64,000 nucleotides of DNA from Sulfurimonas sp. C5 (GTDB taxonomy: Bacteria > Campylobacterota > Campylobacteria > Campylobacterales > Sulfurimonadaceae): positions 620,001 through 684,000 of the forward strand of contig NZ_JARXNQ010000001.1 of assembly GCF_029872055.1 (NCBI RefSeq). The letters run 5' to 3'. Below the pieces are notes generated by a model. It saw nothing but the letters and a program-made list of their open reading frames with translations, did not search any database and was not told where the DNA came from. This document shows, piece after piece, positions 18,424-25,926 of the stretch. Made by a program: the position numbers and the translations under genes. The stretch's first letter is position 1. Every line of letters starts with the position of its first letter.

Positions 18424-18928
18424 CTTCCCATCTTCCGTAATTAGGTATTTTGATAGCTCTTTCACTGTATACTCCTTTATCAGCACTCGTATGGCACGCC
18501 ATACAGTTAGATAATGAACCAACCTCTTTTTGAATTATCAATCTTTGAGGAATCTTTCTGTGCTTTCTTTTAAAATATTTTGTCTCTGTCACGGCAATAG
18601 GTGTTTCATTTTCTTTAATACTTGCATTGATCTTTCTGCTTCTTTTATATTGTGTAAACTTTTCAGCAGAATTATCAATTAAATACTTCAGTATCCTTTT
18701 ATTATCTGCTGCTTCTAGTGATGCATCGGTACCAAAATGATTATTCAAGCCACCCATAAGTTTCTGCCATGATTTAGCTGGAAGTAATCCTGGCTGATAA
18801 GCAAAATGACAGCTTGCACATTCCACTTTATAAAACTCGTTATTTACAGGTGCTACACCAACTTTTGCATAACTGCCTGCAAACAGACTTCCCGCTATAA
18901 GAAGTGAACCTATTAAGACTTTTTTCAT
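18416..18928 (-). CDS. Diheme cytochrome c (DHC)
   Basis: A 170-residue exported cytochrome: signal peptide MKKVLIGSLLIAGSLFAGSYA, then haem sites CASCH (near 37-41) and CMACH (near 147-151). The region between holds GLLPAKSWQKLMGGLNNHFGTDASLEAAD. This is the DHC family that accompanies SHP, known from Rhodobacter and Shewanella, where DHC reduces SHP. It lies between the SHP gene (11 bases upstream) and the cytochrome b fusion (8-base overlap). Its central domain is nearly repeated in that fusion, showing a domain duplication. Confidence 0.85.
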   Translation of the reverse strand: MKKVLIGSLLIAGSLFAGSYAKVGVAPVNNEFYKVECASCHFAYQPGLLPAKSWQKLMGGLNNHFGTDASLEAADNKRILKYLIDNSAEKFTQYKRSRKINASIKENETPIAVTETKYFKRKHRKIPQRLIIQKEVGSLSNCMACHTSADKGVYSERAIKIPNYGRWEDD

Positions 18929-18939
18929 ACTCTATCCTT

Positions 18940-19359
18940 CTATTTTTTATTGATAATGTAGACGATTACGTCACCTTTTTCTAATGCCGTACCCTCTCTT
19001 TTATAGACATCATTAAAGTTTCTTCGCAACCATTTCTTTACTTCTCTTACTTTTGTAAATCTTTGTGGATTTGCATATGGAGATAAGGGCTCAATAATTT
19101 TATTTGTATGTTCATTAAGACCATTTTTTGAAAGGTCTGCAGTATGACATGATACACATGAGATCAGCTTGCCTTTCTTACCGGTATGTTCAGTGGTAAA
19201 TATCTTTTCACCGCGTTTATAGTCAAACCCTTTAAAGTTTGGATCCTGCTGTTTAGCTTGAACTTTGAGACTATCGATATACTCTTGCATCTGAGGATTC
19301 AGCTCTAAGGCTTGAAGTGATGCAGCCGCAATCAATGAAATGAGTAATAGCTTTTTCAT
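18940..19359 (-). CDS. SHP-type monohaem cytochrome c (DUF1924)
   Basis: A 139-residue periplasmic protein with a signal peptide (MKKLLLISLIAAASLQA) and one haem site, CVSCHTAD near residues 71-78. The stretch IIEPLSPYANPQRFT...KWLRRNFNDVYKREG matches the Sphaeroides haem protein (SHP), whose haem has an Asn as the removable sixth ligand so that O2 or NO can bind. The RNxN motif that would hold that Asn is kept. The two Cys that I recall flanking this loop in the Rhodobacter protein are absent here (F and G instead). It is first in an operon with DHC and a cytochrome b, as in the known SHP clusters. The physiological substrate is unknown. Confidence 0.8.
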   Translation of the reverse strand: MKKLLLISLIAAASLQALELNPQMQEYIDSLKVQAKQQDPNFKGFDYKRGEKIFTTEHTGKKGKLISCVSCHTADLSKNGLNEHTNKIIEPLSPYANPQRFTKVREVKKWLRRNFNDVYKREGTALEKGDVIVYIINKK

Positions 19360-19360
19360 A

Positions 19361-19387
19361 TTTCATATCCTTGTTTGAGATATGAAA
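19361..19387 (-). promoter_or_regulatory. Leader inverted repeat overlapping the SHP ribosome-binding site
   Basis: TTTCATATC and GATATGAAA are perfect 9-bp arms with a 9-base spacer, directly upstream of the SHP ATG. The Shine-Dalgarno sequence AAGGA sits partly in the stem and partly in the loop. A hairpin in the leader could limit translation, or the site could be a protein-binding palindrome. Confidence 0.45.
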
Positions 19388-19447
19388 AGTATAAGAGAAG
19401 TTTGTCAAGAGGGTTTTGACAAGGGGTTTACAATTTCTTTACAATTT
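19388..19447 (-). promoter_or_regulatory. Promoter of the SHP operon with response-regulator box
   Basis: Read on the minus strand, TATACT (19393-19388) is a good -10, but at the -35 position the sequence is AAACCC, far from consensus. Upstream lies an inverted repeat, TTGTCAA-7-TTGACAA (19402-19422). Next comes a direct repeat of TTTACAATTT at 19427-19436 and 19438-19447 (plus-strand reading), with a period of 11 bases. A weak -35 and an 11-bp-period repeat centred near -56 are typical of promoters activated by OmpR/PhoB-type regulators, and one is encoded in this operon. Confidence 0.6.
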
Positions 19448-19471
19448 ATGCAGAAAAATTAAAAGGAGAAG

Positions 19472-19491
19472 ATACGCTTAGAAAAGCGTAT
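19472..19491 (-). terminator. Hairpin after the methyltransferase gene
   Basis: ATACGCTT, a 4-base loop and AAGCGTAT form a perfect 8-bp stem six bases after the methyltransferase stop. On the minus strand it is followed by CTTCTCCTTTT, an imperfect T-tract. It probably ends the transcript that comes from 20-25 kb and insulates the SHP promoter. Confidence 0.55.
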
Positions 19492-19497
19492 AGAAGA

Positions 19498-20049
19498 TTA
19501 TGCCTTTCTGGCTACAAGTGAAGCAACTCTTGTATTTTCGCCACGTAAATTAATATCATCCTTCTCTTCGTAATAAATAATATCCAATCCTATAAACGCA
19601 TGTAGAAGCTCATTTTTTCTGAGCAAAAATTCAGGGTTGGAAGGATTTGAAAAATCTCCGTGCGCTATGATAAATGTCTCATAAATCAAAATACCGCCGC
19701 TTTTTAATGCATCTTTGATTTGAGGGTGAAGACGTCTACTTAAAAAGTTGATGTTTGTAATTAAATCATAACTTTCAATGTCAATATTATAAGTGTCCAG
19801 GTCTGTTTCGATCTTATTAATCTTTGCATCCTCTTTTACCTGTGAGAGAGCATAATCACTAATATCTACAGCATCTACTTCGAAGCCTTTTTCATGCATA
19901 TAGTGTGTATTTCGCCCTATTCCGCATGCTATATCAAGTGCTTTACCGACATTTGCTTCATTAATGTATTTTTCTAAAATAGGTTCTACATTATGACGCA
20001 TCGGTTTTTCGATATGGCGTTTATTCCATCTTGCTTTATCTTCAATCAT
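19498..20049 (-). CDS. Class I SAM-dependent methyltransferase (TehB-like)
   Basis: A 183-residue small methyltransferase. Motif I is ALDIACGIGRNTHYMHEKGF near residue 38, and the acidic residue of motif II is in VDAVDIS near residue 60. A weak motif IV region is at YDLITNINFL. The size and layout fit TehB or thiol/small-molecule methyltransferases; the substrate is unknown. It overlaps the end of the GGDEF-EAL gene by 8 bases and is the last gene of its run, before a hairpin. Confidence 0.75.
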   Translation of the reverse strand: MIEDKARWNKRHIEKPMRHNVEPILEKYINEANVGKALDIACGIGRNTHYMHEKGFEVDAVDISDYALSQVKEDAKINKIETDLDTYNIDIESYDLITNINFLSRRLHPQIKDALKSGGILIYETFIIAHGDFSNPSNPEFLLRKNELLHAFIGLDIIYYEEKDDINLRGENTRVASLVARKA

Positions 20050-22312
20050 TAAATTCCTTTATAAACTCTACTAAGTCATTTTTTCGTAAAGGTTTTGAAA
20101 AATAATATCCCTGAAAAATATCACACCCGTACTCTTTTAAAATATCAACCTGTTCTTTTGTTTCCGTACCTTCACATACTATTTTAAAGGAAAAGTTTTT
20201 ACCAATAGAAAAAATCGATTTAATAAGAGCATTTTTATTCCCTTTTTCTACATCATCAACAAACTGTTTATCTATTTTTAGTTCCGATATTGGTAATTTT
20301 TTTAGAATTGACAATGATGAATATCCAGTACCGAAATCATCAAGTGAAATATCAATACCGTTTTCTCTGACTTTATTCAGTAAAGGAATAACATAGTTAA
20401 ATTCTTCAATTGCCAAGCTCTCAGTTATTTCCAATGTTATATATGTCTTATCTAATCCTATTTCAGAAATCAGCTCCAATAACTGTTCTAAAAATCCTTT
20501 TTCCATAAACTGGATTACCGATATATTTAAAGAAAGATGAAATTTTAAACCTGTAAGCTCCCATATCTCTTTAATATCATTTAATGATTGGCGTAAGATC
20601 CATTCACCAATTTTTAAAATCATTCCATTATCTTCGGCAATACCGATAAATTTATCAGGCGGGATAAAACCAAGCTTTTTATTTTCCCATCTTATTAATG
20701 CCTCGACACCGTATATATCCATATAACGTGATATCTGCGGTTGATATACCATGTAAAACTCTTCATTGTCTAGAGCATGGCGCAGTTGATGTTCAATGTC
20801 TGAATGTTCAATAGATTTTCTATACATTTCTTGATCAAAGTATTTATATGAGTTTCTAACTTTTTTCGCTTCATGCATAGCGATATCTGCCATACTTAAA
20901 AGTTCATCTAAATTAATAGAATCTTGCGGATATCTTGAAACACCTATACTTACACCGAGTCTAAATTCCAAATCATCTACAATACATGGTGTAGAGATAA
21001 GCTCAATAAGTTTATTGAGATTGACCGGTGAAAAGCTTAATATAATAAACTCATCCCCACCGTGACGGATTATAATATCATCCTTGTGAAAAAATTCACT
21101 TAACCTCGTTGAAATTCCTATGAGAACCTTATCGCCTATATGATGTCCAAAACGGTCATTGATATTTTTAAAATTGTCGATATCGAAAAATATAACTTCA
21201 AAATCTTTTTGTTTCAAAGATTCGATCAAGGTAGGATCATTGCCAAGGTAATCTCTGTTATAGTAGCCTGTCAAACTATCATGATTGGCTTTATACACCA
21301 ATTCTGCTTCTTTTTCTTTCTCTTTTCTATCGATAGTTTTAAACAAGAAATAGAACATCAATACAATAAAAAGATAAAGAATAAAAATATAGAAAAAGCT
21401 GTCAAGAACTTGATTGTATAAAAATGATTGTTTTTGTGAAACAACTACCCATATTTTGTACTTTTGATTATACGAAACCGCTAGAAAAATAATTTTTCTC
21501 TGATCTTGTACTTTTGTGGAAGTGTAGTATATATTTCCATCTCTAATTGCATCAAGGCTTAAAATTTTAAATTCTTCTTGGAGATTATCCATAAAACTTT
21601 GATAAGTTTTTTTATCTAAAGGAGTATTATAAATTTGATTGTAGTTTGTCTCCGAAGCTTGGCTGAAGTATAGTTGATAAAGTTTTTTATGTTGGTCAAG
21701 ATCATGTAATAAACTGATAGTTCTATCGTCATACAGTTCTATACCGCTGAAAATATTATGTTCCTTACTATTAACAAGTCCTGCTGCCATAACAGCTACT
21801 ACATTGCCTTCTTTGTCACGAATAGCTTTTCGAACTGGGATGATCCATCTATTTAACGGAGAAAAGAAGTATGTACGTCCAACTACCATTTGTCTGCTTT
21901 TAAGTGCCTCTTCAAATGTTGTTTTAACTTCTTCGTTGATTAAAATGTTATGAACTTTGGTAGTATCAATATTTGCACTGGTAACTAACAAATTCCCTTT
22001 TACATCTGTTAAACCAAAACCTATTACATACTTCGAATTCACTAAAGCTTTTTGAAGTAAACGTTTTGCTTTTTCTTTATTTGTGTATAAATCAGAATCT
22101 AACAACTCTTGAGCCAAAGTATCGAGCAGAACCTCATTTTGACTCAGCGTTGTATCTAAAGTATTGTAGAGAATTTTATTGTATGAAGATGTAAGTGTCT
22201 TATTATTTTCAAAAATAGAGCTATAGCTTAAATATGCAATGTATATAAATACAATGCTAATAAAAGAAAATAATATATAAAAAAGATGCCAAATATTTTT
22301 TATTTTATTCAT
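20042..22312 (-). CDS. Membrane GGDEF-EAL protein with Cache-type sensor
   Basis: A 756-residue cyclic-di-GMP signalling protein. A membrane helix near 10-30 and another near 300-325 enclose a periplasmic sensor of Cache type (including VGRTYFFSPLNRWIIPVRKAI). The cyclase domain has intact HGGDEF. The position of an inhibitory RxxD site reads HKDD, so product feedback is likely absent. The phosphodiesterase domain has EALIRWE, ISLDDFGTGYSSL, ITES and CEGTE, so its metal and catalytic residues appear complete. Both activities may therefore be present, set by a small-molecule signal. It lies 15 bases after nspC. In Vibrio, norspermidine signalling and c-di-GMP are linked, but no such link is shown here. 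Confidence 0.9.
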   Translation of the reverse strand: MNKIKNIWHLFYILFSFISIVFIYIAYLSYSSIFENNKTLTSSYNKILYNTLDTTLSQNEVLLDTLAQELLDSDLYTNKEKAKRLLQKALVNSKYVIGFGLTDVKGNLLVTSANIDTTKVHNILINEEVKTTFEEALKSRQMVVGRTYFFSPLNRWIIPVRKAIRDKEGNVVAVMAAGLVNSKEHNIFSGIELYDDRTISLLHDLDQHKKLYQLYFSQASETNYNQIYNTPLDKKTYQSFMDNLQEEFKILSLDAIRDGNIYYTSTKVQDQRKIIFLAVSYNQKYKIWVVVSQKQSFLYNQVLDSFFYIFILYLFIVLMFYFLFKTIDRKEKEKEAELVYKANHDSLTGYYNRDYLGNDPTLIESLKQKDFEVIFFDIDNFKNINDRFGHHIGDKVLIGISTRLSEFFHKDDIIIRHGGDEFIILSFSPVNLNKLIELISTPCIVDDLEFRLGVSIGVSRYPQDSINLDELLSMADIAMHEAKKVRNSYKYFDQEMYRKSIEHSDIEHQLRHALDNEEFYMVYQPQISRYMDIYGVEALIRWENKKLGFIPPDKFIGIAEDNGMILKIGEWILRQSLNDIKEIWELTGLKFHLSLNISVIQFMEKGFLEQLLELISEIGLDKTYITLEITESLAIEEFNYVIPLLNKVRENGIDISLDDFGTGYSSLSILKKLPISELKIDKQFVDDVEKGNKNALIKSIFSIGKNFSFKIVCEGTETKEQVDILKEYGCDIFQGYYFSKPLRKNDLVEFIKEFND

Positions 22313-22327
22313 ACTATACAGTCATTA

Positions 22328-23470
22328 TTATGACAAACGTCCCTTGTAATCTTCATAACCAAACTCTTTAATAATATCTATTTTACCATCTTTTCTCTGA
22401 ATTGCTAAGCTAGGTAATTTGATCCCGTTAAAAGTTGTATTTTTTACAAACGTATAATGGATTTGATCTTCAAAAATAATTTGATCTCCAACTTGCAGAG
22501 GTTTATCAAAAGAGTAATCTCCCATAATATCTCCTGCTAAACAAGTATTTCCGCCAAGTCTGTAAGTATGAGCTTTTTCACCTGCTTCACCGCTTCCTCT
22601 AACATCTGCACGATACGGCATTGCTAAAGTGTCAGGCATATGTGCTTCAGCAGATGTATCTAAAATTGCAAGATCCATACCGTTATGAAATGTATCTAAT
22701 ACGCTAGAAACTAAATAACCTGTTTGCCAACCTACTGCTTCACCCGGTTCTAAATAAACATCTATACCATCATATTTTTTCTTAAATTCTTTGATTAAGC
22801 AAATAAGTTTTTCGACATCATAGTCTTTTCTAGTAATATGATGCCCGCCACCAAAATTGACATACTTTAGATTTTTAAGATATTTGCCAAACTTTTCATC
22901 AAAAGAATTTAGAACTTCTTCTAGTGCATCGGCATCTTGTTCACAAAGTGCATGAAAATTAAGCCCATCAATGTGTTCCAATACACTTTCATCAAAATTC
23001 TTAAGTGTTGTACCCAGTCTTGAGTACAAACCACAAGGGTTATAAATATCTACAGGCGAAGATGAAACTTCTGGATTAAGCCTTAGAGAAACTTCTATTT
23101 TTGGATTAATCTCTTTGACTTTTAAAATAAATCTTTTAATTTGGTTTGGAGAATTAAAAACAATGTGATCAGAAATTTTTGCGATCTCTTCAATATCTTC
23201 ATTTTTAAAAGCAGGTGAATATGTATGTACTTCTGCATTGGCATTATGCTTACAGAACTCTTCACGCGCAAGCTTCGCTTCATGCAAACCACTTGCCGTA
23301 CAACCACCTAAATATTTTGCAACGATGTCAAAAGTTGACCACATAGCAAAACCTTTAAGTGCCAAAATTATTTTTGCACCACTCTCTTTTTGAACATAAT
23401 CTAAAAGCTCTAAATTTTTTTCTAACAATGCTTCTTCACAAATATAAGCTGGTGTAGGAATATTAATCAA
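22328..23470 (-). CDS. nspC: Carboxynorspermidine/carboxyspermidine decarboxylase
   Basis: A 380-residue PLP enzyme of the alanine-racemase/DapDC fold that removes CO2 from carboxyspermidine or carboxynorspermidine to give the triamine. The PLP lysine is in ILALKGFAMW near residue 41. The glycine-rich phosphate loop is VNFGGGHH near residue 204, and the second-subunit Cys region is GNTCLAGD near 305. This is the last step of the alternative polyamine route, which in Campylobacter makes spermidine. Its partner dehydrogenase is at 24317-25501, with an HDOD gene between. Confidence 0.9.
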   Translation of the reverse strand: MINIPTPAYICEEALLEKNLELLDYVQKESGAKIILALKGFAMWSTFDIVAKYLGGCTASGLHEAKLAREEFCKHNANAEVHTYSPAFKNEDIEEIAKISDHIVFNSPNQIKRFILKVKEINPKIEVSLRLNPEVSSSPVDIYNPCGLYSRLGTTLKNFDESVLEHIDGLNFHALCEQDADALEEVLNSFDEKFGKYLKNLKYVNFGGGHHITRKDYDVEKLICLIKEFKKKYDGIDVYLEPGEAVGWQTGYLVSSVLDTFHNGMDLAILDTSAEAHMPDTLAMPYRADVRGSGEAGEKAHTYRLGGNTCLAGDIMGDYSFDKPLQVGDQIIFEDQIHYTFVKNTTFNGIKLPSLAIQRKDGKIDIIKEFGYEDYKGRLS

Positions 23471-23485
23471 CTTGAAACCTTATTA

Positions 23486-24313
23486 TTAATTCTTTATTTT
23501 TTGTTTTAATCTGCTTGTTACATGTATAAAATCATCTGGATCAAAACCTATATCTTCAATTAGTTCACAAGCATGTGCTATAGAGTCTTGTGTTAATACA
23601 TTTTTTACATTAATTGCTGTTCTTACAATATCCAATGATTTTATATAATGTTCCATTTGAGGGGATGTATCTTGAGGGATAAAGTCTAAATCTTTTAAAA
23701 TATCTGCATAAATTGGTTCTAAATTCCAATAATCAAACAGTGTTCCCGTTACAAAGTAAGAACTTGTACCGAAAAACTCATTTTCAAACTCTATTAGATC
23801 TTCTGTTTTTCGCATACCATCTTGAAACTCTTTAATTTTACCTGCTTTTACAATTTCGCGAGAAACTACTAGTTTTCCCGTTTCCATAATTAATGCAAGC
23901 GGTGTTAAAAACTGTGCATGACGAAGGTCAATCTTAGAGTACCATTGATTCATCAAAGCACTTTGTAGATGAGATATTTCATTAAACTGTGAACTTGTAA
24001 TACCATAAGGGCGAAGGTTTGCAACTAATGAACTTTCAATACAAAACTTAATCACTAAACCATAAATAATTTGTGTTCCAAAAAGAGTAACGGCTTGTGA
24101 TACAGAGGCAATTTTTCTTGAAAAACCATAGTAAGGAGCATTAATCATCTTTAAGATATTAACCGTTAAAGAAGCATCCGATTCTATTGCTCTTACAAGA
24201 TTTATTATATTAACGTTTTCAGCACCATTAGCATAAAGTTTATCAACTACCTGCGCAGTATCAGATAAAGGAGGTAATTCTTCTATCCCTTCTATAATGG
24301 TGTTGAAATCCAT
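23486..24313 (-). CDS. HDOD-domain protein
   Basis: A 275-residue protein consisting almost wholly of an HDOD domain, a non-catalytic relative of HD phosphohydrolases. Visible are LPPLSDTAQVVDKLY, the VRAIESDASLTVNILKMINAPYYG block and SVSQAVTLFGTQII, all typical. HDOD proteins work in signalling, often with c-di-GMP or kinases, but no fixed biochemical role is known. It sits between the two polyamine genes with 3 and 15 base gaps, an unusual guest in that operon. Confidence 0.85.
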   Translation of the reverse strand: MDFNTIIEGIEELPPLSDTAQVVDKLYANGAENVNIINLVRAIESDASLTVNILKMINAPYYGFSRKIASVSQAVTLFGTQIIYGLVIKFCIESSLVANLRPYGITSSQFNEISHLQSALMNQWYSKIDLRHAQFLTPLALIMETGKLVVSREIVKAGKIKEFQDGMRKTEDLIEFENEFFGTSSYFVTGTLFDYWNLEPIYADILKDLDFIPQDTSPQMEHYIKSLDIVRTAINVKNVLTQDSIAHACELIEDIGFDPDDFIHVTSRLKQKIKN

Positions 24314-24316
24314 CGA

Positions 24317-25501
24317 CTACGCCTCTAGCTCTTTAACTTGCCAAGGTAGTCCTTGTGTATTCATCTCTTCCATAAATGGATCCGGATCCATTTGCTCCAT
24401 GTTAAAGACACCAGTACCAGACCAGATTCCTTTTAGCATGAGTTTAGCACCAATCATTGCAGGAACTCCTGTCGTATAAGAAACACCTTGAGAGAGAACC
24501 TCTTTATAGCATTCTTCGTGATCTTTTACCTGGTAAATATAGATTTTTTTCTTTTTACCGTCTTTAATCCCTTCAGCTACAATACCGATGTTGGTTTTCC
24601 CTTTTGTTCTAGGACCAAGGCTTGCAGGATCCGGAAGTAGAGTTTTCAAAAACTCTATTGGAATAATTTTTTGCCCTTGATGCTCAATCGGTTCAATTCC
24701 AAGCATTCCAACGTTTTGCAATACTTCCATGTGTTTGAGATAACTTTGACCAAATGTCATAAAGAATCTAATTCTTTTAAGACCTTTGATGTGTTTTACA
24801 AGTGACTCCATCTCTTCATGATAAAGAAGATATGAATCTTTTGGACCAACTTCAGGATAATCCCAAACCTGCATAATCTCCATAGGCTCAGTTTCAATCC
24901 ACTCGCCATTTTCCCAATAACGTCCCTTTGCACTTACTTCACGAAGATTGATTTCAGGATTGAAATTTGTAGCAAACGGATATCCGTGATCACCTGCATT
25001 ACAATCTAAAATATCAATGTAATGGATCTCGTCAAAATAGTGTTTTTGAGCATATGCACAAAATACGTTTGTAGCTCCTGGATCAAAACCAGAGCCAAGA
25101 AGTCCCATGATTCCTGCTTCTTTAAACTTCTCGTCTCTTGCCCACTGTAATTTGTACTCAAATTTTGCTTCATCCGGATGTTCATAGTTTGCAGTATCTA
25201 AATATGGTGTATTTGTTGCAATACATGCATCCATAATAGTTAAATCTTGATATGGCAATGCAACATTGATTACAATACTTGCACCCACTCTCTTAATAAA
25301 TTCTATAAGTTCTTGTGTATTATCAGCATCTATACTTGCTGTCTCAATTTGTACATTTTTGATCTCTGCAGCGATCTCGTCACATTTTGACTTGGTACGG
25401 CTTGCAAGGATGATTTTTCCAAACACATCAGCATTCATAGCACATTTATGTGCTACAACTCTTCCTACACCACCGGCACCGATAATCAAAGTAGTATTCA
25501 T
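24317..25501 (-). CDS. Carboxynorspermidine/carboxyspermidine synthase (saccharopine dehydrogenase family)
   Basis: A 394-residue NADPH-dependent enzyme that condenses aspartate semialdehyde with putrescine or diaminopropane to form carboxy(nor)spermidine. The Rossmann start is TLIIGAGGVGRVVAHKCA, followed by LASRTKSKCDEIA. GLLGSGFDPGATNVFCAYA near residue 135 is typical of the Lys9-like family. Saccharopine dehydrogenase proper is less likely because nspC lies in the same run. Product identity (spermidine or norspermidine) is not readable from sequence. Confidence 0.88.
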   Translation of the reverse strand: MNTTLIIGAGGVGRVVAHKCAMNADVFGKIILASRTKSKCDEIAAEIKNVQIETASIDADNTQELIEFIKRVGASIVINVALPYQDLTIMDACIATNTPYLDTANYEHPDEAKFEYKLQWARDEKFKEAGIMGLLGSGFDPGATNVFCAYAQKHYFDEIHYIDILDCNAGDHGYPFATNFNPEINLREVSAKGRYWENGEWIETEPMEIMQVWDYPEVGPKDSYLLYHEEMESLVKHIKGLKRIRFFMTFGQSYLKHMEVLQNVGMLGIEPIEHQGQKIIPIEFLKTLLPDPASLGPRTKGKTNIGIVAEGIKDGKKKKIYIYQVKDHEECYKEVLSQGVSYTTGVPAMIGAKLMLKGIWSGTGVFNMEQMDPDPFMEEMNTQGLPWQVKELEA

Positions 25502-25554
25502 TAAAGTTCTCTCCTAAATTTTATACTTATATTTTAGCACACAAAATATTAAGT

Positions 25555-25926
25555 TTAGACCATTTTAAATGCAATCAGTAAGACAAAAATCCAGATCATT
25601 GCAGTTACAATCAAACTAAGTAGTACAAGTGTAGCTCCGGCATCTTTAGCTTTCTTTGCCATAATATGATAATCAACCGTGACAAGGTCTACTACACGTT
25701 CAATTGCAGAGTTTGCGACTTCAGATGCCACGGGGATAAATAAAGCAGTAAAAAGTATTGCAGAATAAGAAAAATCTATCGGTAAAACCCATGCAATTAT
25801 CCCCATTGTAAAAAGCATCAGCAACTGCCATTTAAATGATGTTTCCGTTTTAACTATATCTATAAATCCTTCTACAGCATAACGTCCATTTCTAAAAAGA
25901 TTATGTTTCGGTTTATTTAGCTCCAT
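25555..25926 (-). CDS. dgkA: Diacylglycerol kinase, prokaryotic DgkA type
   Basis: A 123-residue inner-membrane kinase with three hydrophobic helices (near 33-50, 53-70 and 98-120). It phosphorylates diacylglycerol (or undecaprenol in some bacteria) with ATP. The signature ASEVANSAIERVVDLVTVDYH near residues 67-87 carries the conserved Glu and Asn. The start codon lies inside the last codons of the preceding acyltransferase gene (14-base overlap), so the two are coupled in lipid metabolism. Confidence 0.9.
   Translation of the reverse strand: MELNKPKHNLFRNGRYAVEGFIDIVKTETSFKWQLLMLFTMGIIAWVLPIDFSYSAILFTALFIPVASEVANSAIERVVDLVTVDYHIMAKKAKDAGATLVLLSLIVTAMIWIFVLLIAFKMV

Noticed and set aside
18424-18522. 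Longer start for the cytochrome b fusion
   Set aside because: The added 33 residues read through the diheme cytochrome gene in another frame; ATG 18423 with an 8-base overlap is typical coupling.
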